A DNA stretch of 64,000 nucleotides, taken from assembly GCA_010405405.1 (NCBI GenBank), contig MU004231.1, positions 3,832,884-3,896,883 of the forward strand, read 5' to 3'. This DNA comes from Microthyrium microscopicum. Lineage: Eukaryota > Ascomycota > Dothideomycetes > Microthyriales > Microthyriaceae. Position 1 is the first letter of the stretch. Each line of letters begins with the position of its first letter. The position numbers were made by a program, and so were the translations under genes. This document shows positions 54,106-64,000 of this stretch, piece after piece. The notes below the pieces were generated by a model that saw nothing but the letters and a program-made list of their open reading frames with translations, was not told where the DNA came from and made no database searches.

Positions 54106-55149
54106 TGGAGGTGTAGGTAAAATGACTGTTGGCGCAGGCGATTAACAGATTGGCGTTAGGGTAACAGCGGGAAAATGATGATTAGATGGAAATGTACCGT
54201 ACTGGAGGTCAATGCGGATGCAATTTCAACAGGGCTGGATAGCGCTGATCCAGATCTTAGGATCTCAAGAGTAGGTGGATTTCGGGAAGATATTTGAAAT
54301 ATCAAATCTTAAATTAGGTCGTTACTACTAGTACTTAGGTAGTATTTATCAAATACAACAAGATAATAGGCCAGTGTTTCATGAATTCAAGAAAGTTTAA
54401 AGAAGGGTAGTCTGCTTTGCACCTGCTATTCCAGGATACAAACAACACAGAGCTTGCCAGTGAAAGAATAACTCTTATCTGCTTGCTTGGGCCATTTGAG
54501 AGTAAGATGAGCTAGCGTGTGGTACTGCATAACATAGAATGCCATTATATGTCATTGATTCTGCCCAAAGCCCAAGGAAGTTGACAACTTGACACACAAG
54601 TATCGGTAACTGATCTAGGTACTATGAACTATCGTACGGAACATCAATTGAATTTGGTGGAGCACGTGGAGTGCTGGGGAAACACCATACTAAAAATGGA
54701 CTAGTGGCTACCCGGTACCTGGGTCTAACTTTCTAAATTTGAATAATTAGGACTGTTTGGGCTTTGGGCTTTTTCTAAAGCTTCGATCGGTCGTTCCTTC
54801 TACAGTTTCACAGACCACAGACTTACAGTCCACTCTTTTCACTTTCCAATCTTAATGCCCCAAGGTTGCACTTTCTCATCTTGGACAGCCACCAGCCACC
54901 ATTGACCGCTTGCCAGATCGAGCTCCCCAAAGCCACTCAAGGGCCGTGACTGCCACTTGAACCAGACTCTGGCGCAAACCGCTTCTCTACTTCCTACATC
55001 TTGATCTTCATCACCTCAACACCAACTCCTTCCTCTCTCTCTCTCTCTCTTCATACAACACCCCCTGAACCTTTCTTGTACTTCCTACCCAGGTAGCATG
55101 AATACCAAAATCATACCGCCTTTCTAAACAAGTCCTCTGGTGCCGAGCC
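54106..55149. other. divergent promoter region
   Basis: Lies between the starts of the exopolyphosphatase gene and the RA-PH gene. The right end is a C/T-rich leader with a (CT)n run at 55034-55050. No gene is seen. Confidence 0.55.
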
Positions 55150-57729
55150 ATGGCTTCTCACCCGCCAATTCCCTCTTCAAACCCCCCTATGTCGCGTTAC
55201 CGATCTCAACGCAATGCACAAAAACAACGCCCTCCTCAAGTTGTACCGCCTGTCCCTGACCAGTCCGTCAGTCATCATAATGGCGCAGTTGATCGCACCA
55301 AGTCCATGTCGCGCTACCATCGCCCAGTTCGTGATGCTCCTGCCGCCCCGGCTTCCCCTCAACCCCGAAATATGAATCCTCTCGCCAGTCCCGTTTCCAG
55401 CAGCTCCACATTACAGTCCTCCAACAGAGCTCTTAGTTTGGATACGAAATCACAGCGCCCTACTGTCCCAGCTCAGCTTCCCAGTCCTCCACCACCAGCA
55501 ATAGCTCCGCCAGCAGCTTTTGCCAGCCGTTATCACGATCGCGTTATCACACCTCCTTCCGTCCCCCATACCTCTTCCAACCGTCGCCCTACTACTGCGA
55601 ATGGCAAGATAGAGGTCAAAAGGGAAGCCCATGAAACTTCTGAGCGTGATTTTGCCAGACAAGAGCGCATTTTGCGAGCACGACAAGAAACGGATCGAAA
55701 GGATCGGAAAGCTGCAGAAGAAATGAAGAGGGCCGACGAAGAGAAAAGGGCGGCAATAAGAGCAGACGTCGAAAAAACACGTCAAAAGCGCGAGTATGAA
55801 CAAGAACAATTACGAATGGCTGCCAAAGAGGAAGCTGGACTATGGGGTGCCAAGAAGAAATCGGATCACGACAAGCGCAAAGAGCAACACAAAATAGAAA
55901 AACTCAAAGCTCAGGCAATGGCCCCTGACGACTCCTTGACATCACCTCTAAGAGAAAAGTTTGGATTTTTCAGGAGACGGAAACAAGAGGATACCTCAGC
56001 ACCTCTTGCGCCTCTTCCCCGACCAAAAACAAGTTCTGGAGAGAAACCCACCATCAAACCTGGTGGGGGTGGTATAGTACCATTGTCAGATGCGCCAGTC
56101 TCTGCTGTCAATCACGGTGATCGCAGAGTGCGCATTATCACACAAGGCAAATCCATTTTGCTACCCATCAAGCCAACCACAACTCCACTTCAATTGATCA
56201 GATCTTGTGTTACATTTTTCGATGTGAACATTGACCCTCGAAATAGTTTATTGATGGAGAACTTTTCAAAATGCGGCATTCAGCGCACATTGCGCATGTA
56301 TGAACATGTACGAAACATTCTGAACTCATGGGATTCAGACGATCAGCATACCTTTACACTTGAGCCGTATGATTCTACTCAAGACAATAAGCTCTATGCA
56401 ACGTGGGCACCAAAGTCCAAACCAAGTGGTGGCTCTTGGAGCATATACTTTTCTCAAAAACGTGGGAAATGGGACAAGAGATTCATCACTATGACGGCTG
56501 AAGGTCAATTAACCTCTTCAAAGAATGAATCAGGCAAGGATACCATGAGTATCTGCCACTTGTCCGATTTTGAAATATACGCTCTGAGCAGAGAGGGAGA
56601 GAAGAAAAAGATCAAACCGTCTAAGAAGTACTGTTATGCCATCAAGAGTAACCAAAAGTCGAGTATGTTTCTGGGTGATACTGGATTCATACACTTGTTT
56701 TGTTCGAATGAAAAGGCCATCATGCAAAACTTTTATGACACCATTTACCGTTGGCGCTGCTGGTATCTTGTCAATGTCATGGGTGAAGATGGTAGTACCC
56801 CGAAAAAGATGATGGAAAACCCATCAGCTTCCACTTCCGCGCCTATGCTGGCTTCATCTCAGTCAAATCCAGGTCATCACCGACGTGGATCGTCGCAAGC
56901 CTCGCAGTACGTCTTGGGATCGTTTCTCAACGATCTTGACTTTGATCCCAGTAACTATAAGGTTCGAGAAGACGCCAAGAGGCCAAAACATACTCGCATG
57001 CCATCCGATACTCCACTGGCAGCTGCAATTGCCGTTCCCACTGTTAATGGTCTACAATCAGCCTCGGAGCATTCCAAAGCGTTACACGCTCGACAACTTT
57101 CTATCCGTCGCGCAGCTACCACGGCCAAACCTCCCGGCGCCTATTCCTCACACGCCCGCGGCGCAAGTAACAACAGTGGTGGCGCCTCGCAGATTACTCC
57201 AACCACTAGCTCATTTAACACTACACCCTCAACCAACACACCCTCTTCCCACTCGGCTGGCCTCGGACGCACTTCGTCTGTTCGTTCCACCCGCCAATCT
57301 TCAGAACAGTCGACATCCCATCGCCATAACACGTCAAATGGCGGCACAACTCAGCTTTTCCCAAAACCACTCCTCGACTTGACTCCCAAATACGTCGAGC
57401 CGGTCCAGCACCAGCGCAAAGGACGCGGTTTCAAGCCTGCTGCTCTAGGGCCTGGCGGTCTCATAGAAAATGCCACTGGCCTTGAAACTCTTCCGGGAGC
57501 AATAGTTGTACCTGAGGCAAGAGTCTGGCGCAGCAGGGCCGATTCACATGCTGCTGCACCGCAACAGACCGGTACTCCGAGTGCAGGGCTGGTACGGAAT
57601 GCCAGTGTACGTAGCACCAAACGAGGGATGGATGGCGCGGTGGGTGGACGAGGTCTCTTGGGTGATCTCGGCCACAATGCAGGATTTACAGGCGGTGGAT
57701 TGCTCGCTGATGTGGTGCCGCCCAAGTAA
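55150..57729 (+). CDS. RA-PH domain adaptor protein
   Basis: A single exon of 859 residues. Residues 1-150 are disordered and Pro/Ser-rich. Residues 155-258 form a charged coiled coil (RKAAEEMKRADEEKRAAIRA). Residues 325-408 fit a Ras-association (ubiquitin-like) domain (VRIITQGKSILLPIKPTTTP, RTLRMYEHVRNILNSWDSD). Residues 428-540 are a PH domain (GSWSIYFSQKRGKWDKRFIT, ending NFYDTIYRWRCWYL). The tail from about 560 is Ser/Thr-rich and disordered. The tandem RA-PH order is that of the Grb7/MRL adaptors, which link small GTPases and phosphoinositides to actin. A role in polarity or Ras signalling at the plasma membrane is inferred. Confidence 0.85.
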   Translation: MASHPPIPSSNPPMSRYRSQRNAQKQRPPQVVPPVPDQSVSHHNGAVDRTKSMSRYHRPVRDAPAAPASPQPRNMNPLASPVSSSSTLQSSNRALSLDTKSQRPTVPAQLPSPPPPAIAPPAAFASRYHDRVITPPSVPHTSSNRRPTTANGKIEVKREAHETSERDFARQERILRARQETDRKDRKAAEEMKRADEEKRAAIRADVEKTRQKREYEQEQLRMAAKEEAGLWGAKKKSDHDKRKEQHKIEKLKAQAMAPDDSLTSPLREKFGFFRRRKQEDTSAPLAPLPRPKTSSGEKPTIKPGGGGIVPLSDAPVSAVNHGDRRVRIITQGKSILLPIKPTTTPLQLIRSCVTFFDVNIDPRNSLLMENFSKCGIQRTLRMYEHVRNILNSWDSDDQHTFTLEPYDSTQDNKLYATWAPKSKPSGGSWSIYFSQKRGKWDKRFITMTAEGQLTSSKNESGKDTMSICHLSDFEIYALSREGEKKKIKPSKKYCYAIKSNQKSSMFLGDTGFIHLFCSNEKAIMQNFYDTIYRWRCWYLVNVMGEDGSTPKKMMENPSASTSAPMLASSQSNPGHHRRGSSQASQYVLGSFLNDLDFDPSNYKVREDAKRPKHTRMPSDTPLAAAIAVPTVNGLQSASEHSKALHARQLSIRRAATTAKPPGAYSSHARGASNNSGGASQITPTTSSFNTTPSTNTPSSHSAGLGRTSSVRSTRQSSEQSTSHRHNTSNGGTTQLFPKPLLDLTPKYVEPVQHQRKGRGFKPAALGPGGLIENATGLETLPGAIVVPEARVWRSRADSHAAAPQQTGTPSAGLVRNASVRSTKRGMDGAVGGRGLLGDLGHNAGFTGGGLLADVVPPK

Positions 57730-58186
57730 TGTTAGTTGGAGTTGGTTGATATCACGGCCGAAATTTAATGTGTTTTGGATTTTCGTGTGGTCTGCCACTC
57801 ATGGTAGCCACGCGTTTTGTACATCATTTGTTTTGATATATCAATAGGACACAAGCGAAGCTGCATTTATGGATCATTTTTCATAGCAAGGCATTGGTAT
57901 TTTGGCCCGTTACCAGCATAATCGGTAGTATACATGAATCTAATTATCTATATTCTCATTACGAATATCTTACACATTATGCTAGGACGGATTCTATTTT
58001 GCTTTGTCTGGGCTTGTGATCTGGAAGTTATTAGCATAAGATGAACAATGTCGAAGCCAATACGCGCTGAAATGATCATCTGATCTTTCCCTGGTAGGTT
58101 CCATGGCACTCTATGGGATTCATCAAATGCGATGAGAGCCATTGAGTACGATGGCAATAGCTAGTTCAGCGCAAAGGAATCAGAAC
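57730..58186. other. convergent intergenic region, no gene seen
   Basis: Holds the 3' ends of the RA-PH gene and the PhoD-like gene. Nothing else is supported. Confidence 0.55.
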
Positions 58187-60365
58187 TCAAGAGAACCCAA
58201 GGCTCTTTTTGATGTCCCAAAGCGCGTTGTAGGGGCCATGTGATGCGATGGGAGCCACCAGGTCTGTGGGCTATCACCGAGAAATTGATAATAGTGTTTT
58301 GAAGTAAGGGAACTCACCATATGTGTATATGTTTCTTCCCCATCGATAAATAGCCTGAACTTTAGAATCGACTGATCGCTGTTGGGCTGAGAAGAAATTT
58401 CTAAAGCGCCAAATTTGGAGTTGCCATGAGGAGTGTAGCTGTATCCTGTTAGCCTACTTCAAGTCATCATGAGCACCACTTACTTGATCTGTTGATCTTC
58501 CTGATCCTTCTGCTTGTACGTGTACGTAGGAGTGTAGAACATGTTCAACGGGCTGACCGCGAATTCGCTCACTTCGCCTGGTAAGGTTCCCGATTCGTCC
58601 ACCAGCCGTGTTACTGCAGCTTCATGTCGGTCTCCGCTAATAATGGTCATACCGACACCTTGAGCTAGACTCGCCGCCCACATGGCCTCAAGAATAATAC
58701 GCCGCTCCGCGAGGTATTTGCCCCACGTATCGTTGTCGCCGAAACGCCAGTTCTTGGTGAAAGGGACACTAGATACGATGACTTTCCACTTGACTCCTGC
58801 TGGAGGTTCTGCGCGGATCCAATCGAGTAAATACTCAAGCTGCGTTTGGCCCAGCATACTCTTCGCCGGATCCAGTGCATCATTGCTCTCAGGTGTTCGA
58901 TAACGGCGTGTCTCAAGCATGAAGACGGACACGGGACCTTGCGTGAACTGGAAGTAGCTCTCCCCGTCTTGAACTGCAGGCGGATTGACGGCTGCCTGGT
59001 AATGAGTCCAAGGATCAACCGCTGCAGACCAGATGCCAGTTGTGTTCTTATCCCAGTCATTAGCAATTTCGTGATCATCGATTACATGTCTAGATGTATG
59101 TTAGCTCCAAGTCACATGGTACTCTAGGTGGTGAACAACTAGATGAGAGCCAGCCAACTTAAAGTCGAGGCATCTAATGTTTAGGAGTTGAGCATATTTA
59201 ACTTACAGCCAGGGTAGCTCCGCGGTGGCCCGCTGCCAATCGGGGCTTGCGTAGACGCGACGATACTCTGATCGATATGTTTCGATGTCATTACCAAAAC
59301 GGTGAGGAACGTCAATGTAGATAAAGTCCCCCATGAAAAGCATGAATTGCGCTTTAAGGGAAGGGACGAGCTTGCCTAGCTGCTTAAGGCCTTGAATGTG
59401 AAGTGGATGATCAAATGGGTTGTAGGGGACGCGAGCTTTCAAGCAGCTGGTAAAGACAAATGTGAAAGTCCCGTCGTTGGTTGTCGTAGGGTGGCCTGGT
59501 AGCGGCGCAGTTCTAAAGAAGCCAGTTTGATTATTGGACCAGGTATACTGATAGCGAGTATTAGGTGAGAGTTGAGGTATTGTCACAGCTGCTGTGTAGT
59601 CTGTGTCGAGACTGAGGTCGTTGATCTGAGAAGAGTGTTTCCACGCAGTGTCCGGCTTGAGCCAGGCGCTCGATTCGACCGCCTTGTCGGCAAGTCGATA
59701 CGAAAGGAACAGTGGTAACTGTTCAACACGAGGCTCTCGAACGAGGACTTTGGCGCTGTCGTATGAAACGAATCCGACTCGAGAGAAGACCAGGTCATGT
59801 TCTTCATAGAGAAGTGGTCCACGATATACCATGTCAAGTGTCATGCAGATGAGAGCGAGATTGATTCCAGATGTTATCATGCTCCAGAGCAACGACACGG
59901 GGCTTGGAATGCCTAGCAAGAGGGCCTTCAATCGATGCGGCGATTTTTGCGCCAGAGTTATGGTTTCGGTGACATCAATCTCCTCCAACGGGGCTTCCTC
60001 GGCCCCCTCTAACAAACTGTTGTCCTCCTCGCTCTCATAGCCTTGGCTGACAGTCTCTCGTGTTATGATATCCAGCTCGTCAGAGATGATCTCAAAAGGG
60101 GAGGTTGTCAAGAAGCTGCGGAAGAAGGCAGTGTAGTATATGGCGCTCAAAGTAAGAATTATTGATGGGAAAACCTAATAGTTCGGTCAGATCTTGGTGA
60201 TATTCTAGTCCTGGGTCTGGCTTACATGGCCCGGAACCTACAAACAATGTTAGATATCGATCGAAATTTGTTCAGATTTGTTCTTACCCAGCGAAGGAAG
60301 ATATAAGAGAAAAGTCTCAGGAGAGTGGAAGCCACTCCGGCAACGACATCAGATGTGCGCGGCAT
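58187..60365 (-). CDS. PhoD-like metallophosphatase with membrane-anchored N-terminus
   Basis: Six exons on the minus strand (60288-60365, 60226-60237, 59207-60174, 58484-59089, 58318-58438, 58187-58270) give 622 residues; every junction keeps phase. The N-terminus has hydrophobic segments (STLLRLFSYIFLRW and IILTLSAIYYTAFF, then SLLWSMITSGINLALICMTL), so the catalytic part is membrane-anchored. The catalytic domain shows PhoD motifs: FTSCLKARVPYNPF, LFMGDFIYIDVPHRFG (metal Asp), HVIDDHEIANDWD (metal Asp/His) and TIISGDRHEAAVTRL (metal His). Bacterial PhoD enzymes are Ca/Fe-dependent phosphodiesterases/alkaline phosphatases, but the substrate of fungal homologues is not established. Exon 2 is only 12 nt (VPGH). 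Confidence 0.85.
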
Positions 60366-60852
60366 AGTGGCCAATTATATGGTGCTTGTTTTGATTGTTG
60401 CGATCGCAAGTACCAAGATTGCTGATCGTTGTTGTTTAAAGAGATTGTACCGCAGCGACCGCGCGAGAGTTAAAGCAGATGTCGTAGGAGCCAGTTGCTC
60501 AATAATAATCCAGTGGCTCTACCTTTTAGTACAAGAAATCCAAGAGAGAGAATATTGACAGAATGAATATAGATGACGTTGGGAGAGGTGGTGTAGCTTG
60601 GTCCGTGCTTGCCTATTCTGGTGGTGCTTGTCGCTCTTCTTTCTTCTCCAAATCCACATGTCTCTCTTTCCTCAACAGCTCCCTATACATCTCAACTTAT
60701 CAAATACATCCAGCCAGTCTTTCATACATACAGTGAACCGACTCAGCTATTTCATTGCCGCCTTTATTGCCCCCGGATAGTCCTGCTCATAGCACGCCAC
60801 TACCTCCGAACTTGCCGCACCAAACCTTCAACTCCCCTCATTACAACGCAAC
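60366..60852. other. divergent promoter region
   Basis: Lies between the PhoD-like gene and the SNARE gene, holding both promoters. The right half is C/T-rich. No gene is seen. Confidence 0.55.
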
Positions 60853-61676
60853 ATGGCTTCACCACAGAATCAGGATCCCTTCCTACAGGTCCAGGCGTAT
60901 GTTGCACTGCTTGATTCATCGATCTCGAAGCTAAAGTGATTCGCAGCGATGTTTTATCACTCCTCAACCAGTCCCGTCCACTCTTCTCGTCCTATCTTCG
61001 AATTAGATCTTCCGCATCCTCGGCTGCATCGCCCGAGCTTGTGGAAGCAAGATCCGAGCTAGAAAGCGTGCTTCGAGACTTGCAAGCAGATCTAGAAGAC
61101 CTGGTTGAGAGTGTGTCAATTGTCGAATCGGATCCCTATTCCTTTGGCCTGGAAATCGATGAGGTACAACGAAGACGCCAGCTGGTGGCCGAAGTTGGTA
61201 GGGAGGTAGAAAAGATGCAGGAAGAACTCCACAAGACGGTTCTTAACGCTCAGACTAAGGCCAAAGCCGCCATGCACTCTCTTCCGGATCCGGACACATT
61301 TGATGACGATGACGACTACGCGGCAGCTTTTGAAGGTCAACGGCAACAGGAGGTTATGCAAGAGCAAGATGAGGTTCTAGACGATGTATTTGGTACGGTC
61401 ACGACCTTGAAGCATCAGGCTGGAGCTATGGGACAAGAATTGGAAGAGCAGCATCAGCTCCTTGAGGAGGTCGATGTAATAGCCGACAGAGTTGATGGTA
61501 AAATACAATCTGGACTCAAACGATTAGGCTGGGTAATAAAGCAAAACGAAGGTATGTTAGCAGAAAGCAACCCTCGCGGATTCCTGACTGACCATTCAGA
61601 CACCTGGTCCAGCTGCTGCATTGCCTTGTTGATAGTTGTACTCATTGTACTCCTACTCATCCTTGTGCTTATATAA
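60853..61676 (+). CDS. TLG1: Qc-SNARE, syntaxin 6/Tlg1 type
   Basis: Three exons (60853-60896, 60947-61551, 61600-61676) give 241 residues. It acts in vesicle fusion at the trans-Golgi and endosomes. The N-terminus MASPQNQDPFLQVQADVLSL matches the syntaxin-6 N-terminal start (DPF..V...V), followed by a three-helix bundle. The SNARE motif spans about residues 150-210, with the zero-layer glutamine in GQELEEQHQLLEEVD, and the C-terminus is a single transmembrane helix (ALLIVVLIVLLLILVLI). Intron 2 is 48 nt, a multiple of three, and has no stop, so its retention would insert 16 residues between the SNARE motif and the membrane anchor. Confidence 0.92.
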
Positions 61677-63209
61677 CACTCGCCAATCTCAATAGTCCGC
61701 TATCTACTGGCTTCTGGATGTCCAGAATATCGACTACTAGGCAAAAGGCTACCGTTATTCCCTCGATAATCGCAGAACGAATTCATGCCATGGCTACTTT
61801 ACATGTGGTCAACGACTGAACTCATATCGAGTCACCACATGAGGACCAGGATACAGTTCCTCGTGACCAGCGATGTCTACTCTGACGACACTCTCCATGA
61901 ACCTCTTCTTAAATGCACCTAGACGGAATAGTATCGCTCTCTTGTTGCACTTCATGGCTCCCATCGCATACGATTGTTACCATCACAACCGATGGGTTTC
62001 GTGGCAGGAAGCCAACATCCGCGCTTTTTTCACATTTTTAGTGTCTATCTAGCCGCGGAAATGTACTATCATCTATAGCTCACATTGTACTTCACCCTAA
62101 TCATCAAAATCCATCACCCGGGTCCAGGAAGGTTCACCTCAAGACGAAACCGAAATGATCGATACCATTGGACTGCTTGAACATAAATACCTACGGCTTC
62201 GGTAAAACAAACTCTTATATGAGCCTGACATACCTCGAACCAGAAGCTTGGCCATCTCCAAGAGCCATTATCAGCTACAGTTCTTTGTCTTGGTATGGCA
62301 AATGGAACAGGTTAGGCTCAGGTCCAGGACCAAATGTCCTTACACAGGGACCAAATAGGCCGTATTCTGCCACCAGATTCGCCACCAATCTATTCACAAC
62401 CCAATTTCTTAGTTTAGCATCAAGTATTTCAAAGATGGTGTACTTGAATCCTGGCTTCTTAGTGTTGAGAGGGGCAAAAGGGTAAAAAGTGGTTTCTGAT
62501 GCGTTTCGTGCCTCAGCCTCGCACAGGTCAACAAAAGACATACACCACCGGCTGCTCAGGGTCTCAATCTTCCCCTAGTCACTTTACCACAGGGCATGAG
62601 AACTCCAATCCTACTCTTGAATCGATTTCAAACTCTTGTTGAAGGATTGATACAATGAAGGTCACACCAATTGTAACAACGAAAATAATGCATCGATTGG
62701 TCTAGTGACAACAGTATCAGAAAAGACCACGACTTTTACTACATAGTGATGATGTTCATATTCTGATGGGTTTTGATTTCAGATTCAATTGGCCCTAACA
62801 AGCTCTAGAGCAGTTTTCCAGGTACATCTCGCCAGCCTTATGCCGTGCCCGTATTGCGCCCTCGAATTCCATTTAGCTCACATCAATGGCTGGCCACTCA
62901 TTTTCGTCACTTCAGATAAATACCGTGAAAATGCAAATGTGTACAGGGCCTAGCTGCTTTTCAATGACCAGAATGCAAACAAAAGTATCTTCCCCGCCTT
63001 TGTTTTTGTCATCTCCAGGTATCTATATCCAGTCTGAGCTTTTGACCAACACCGAGCCGACAATAATTGATAATGTGCAAGACATCTTCTTTGCATGTTC
63101 TTCTTTTGGTTTTATGAGTTGCTGTTTCTTGTTCCGTTTGTCTTACGGACCCTGGCTGAAAGAACGAAACGGTCAATGGCATTTTTTCTTCTGCGTCCTT
63201 TGAGTAGAA
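61677..63209. other. intergenic with one doubtful minus-strand ORF
   Basis: A minus-strand frame at 62275-62541 (88 residues, with FKYTIFEILDAKLRNWVVNR) reads plausibly as protein, but I know no family and no flanking exon. The plus-strand frame 62168-62485 overlaps it and is a shadow. The remainder shows nothing. Confidence 0.35.
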
Positions 63210-64000
63210 ATGTTTCGTTTCGGCGACTTCAGATCTGCTAGAAACCGTTTCTCAGTCAACACGTTTATCGAAGCTCGAGAGAGAAAGACTCTCTCGCTTG
63301 GAATCACTCTTTCCCTTCATCTTCTGCTGTGGCTATCCACTTGCGGTTTGATATTGTCTGGATACACCATTGCTGCGCCGGTGGATGGAACCTTAGTACC
63401 ATCTGCTATTCTAGTAATACTAGCGGTAAGGTGCACTAGAACGGTCTTCAAGCTTGGGCTAACTGTACCAGTCTATATGTTCTATCGTTTACGTTGTCTT
63501 GCATCACATTTTCGCTCGACGACGGTACATTACCATCGAATATGGCGAGCAGCCGGACAGTCCACTTAGACAGCCTCGATATATTGTAGCTCGACTTGGG
63601 GGATTAATAACTCTACTTTGGCTTTGTTCGACAGGCTGGGGTATAATTGTTGCCGCGAGACGACCAGTCTGTTTAAACAACCATGTAGGCACGCCGCCAT
63701 CATGGCAAGCCGGTCTACCGTGCAGATGTCATAGGGGAGCAACTGCAATTTCCATGCTTCTACTGTTAGTTTGTACCTTTTCAAATGACTTCTTGGGTAC
63801 TAATAGTCGATAGTGTGGTTTCCTGCGTACTATTCGTCTTGATGCAATGGGATGCTAGTCCATTCGACAGCCATCTCCTAGGCCATTTCAGCGTTGCGGA
63901 CATGCAAGCTAATGATACTGCCTCTGTATCATCGGATCCTAAAGATGAGCTGGGAGCTCCCATGATCCGCGATATATCACTTCCTCTACCAAAGGACCTT
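63210..64000 (+). CDS. multi-pass membrane protein, partial (runs off right edge)
   Basis: Exons 63210-63425, 63472-63764 and 63814 onward are in phase and stay open to base 64000, so the C-terminus is missing. The visible 232 residues start MFRFGDFRSARNRFSVNTFI. Hydrophobic segments are TLSLGITLSLHLLLWLSTCG, LVPSAILVILA, LGGLITLLWLCSTGWGIIVA and SMLLLVVSCVLFVLM, giving four predicted helices. Between helices 3 and 4 lies a Cys/Pro-rich loop (RPVCLNN, GLPCRCHRG). A soluble acidic segment begins after helix 4. I do not recognise the family; a short tetraspan fungal membrane protein is the best description. Confidence 0.7.

Noticed and set aside
62168-62485. 105-codon plus-strand frame
   Set aside because: It overlaps an equally long minus-strand frame, has no motif, and at best one of the two can be real.
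1-64000. tRNA genes
   Set aside because: I looked by eye for B-box-like GGTTCRANNCC words with a matching A box and saw none; a covariance-model scan would settle it.

Overview
This window looks like chromosomal DNA of a filamentous ascomycete (Pezizomycotina). The reasons are short GT-AG introns (about 42-117 nt), typical fungal protein families (HeLo, DUF6590, GFA, Ser/Thr-rich membrane sensors), and a transposon whose AT-saturated interior has lost CpA/TpG but kept CpG, as repeat-induced point mutation (RIP) does. I could not identify the species. No tRNA, rRNA or CRISPR array was found.

Layout: 1-422 holds the end of a proline-rich gene running off the left edge. 423-3378 is gene-poor and contains a 487-bp MITE (1909-2395). 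3379-10148 carries a DUF6590 protein, a Ser/Thr-rich membrane protein and an acidic/basic nuclear-type protein. 10841-16424 has the biotin subunit of methylcrotonoyl-CoA carboxylase, a small GFA zinc enzyme and an MFS transporter. 17345-18310 is a second Ser/Thr-rich surface sensor. 19412-25039 is a three-gene aromatic-catabolism group. 25200-29910 has a large disordered membrane protein and a HeLo-domain protein. 30764-40072 carries DNA polymerase eta, a small basic HTH-like protein, an unresolved two-ORF locus, SDHC and a METTL25-like protein. 40073-46211 is gene-free and holds a 3.3-kb RIP-degraded Tc1/IS630-type transposon. 46212-64000 carries a 1,683-residue unknown protein, a small membrane protein, exopolyphosphatase, an RA-PH protein, a PhoD-like phosphatase, a Tlg1/syntaxin-6-type SNARE and a membrane protein cut by the right edge.

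The most notable system is 19412-25039. An intradiol ring-cleavage dioxygenase and a beta-propeller muconate cyclase share a divergent promoter, and next to them lies a gene joining two tandem EthD/ferredoxin-like domains to a 3-oxoadipate enol-lactone hydrolase. Together they could turn catechol into 3-oxoadipate. The fused N-terminal part has the right fold class for the otherwise missing muconolactone isomerase step, which is an inference to be tested. Most other genes are single-copy housekeeping genes without operon logic.

Gene models with introns were spliced by eye from GT-AG signals and checked for reading-frame phase. Exon-intron boundaries are predictions.
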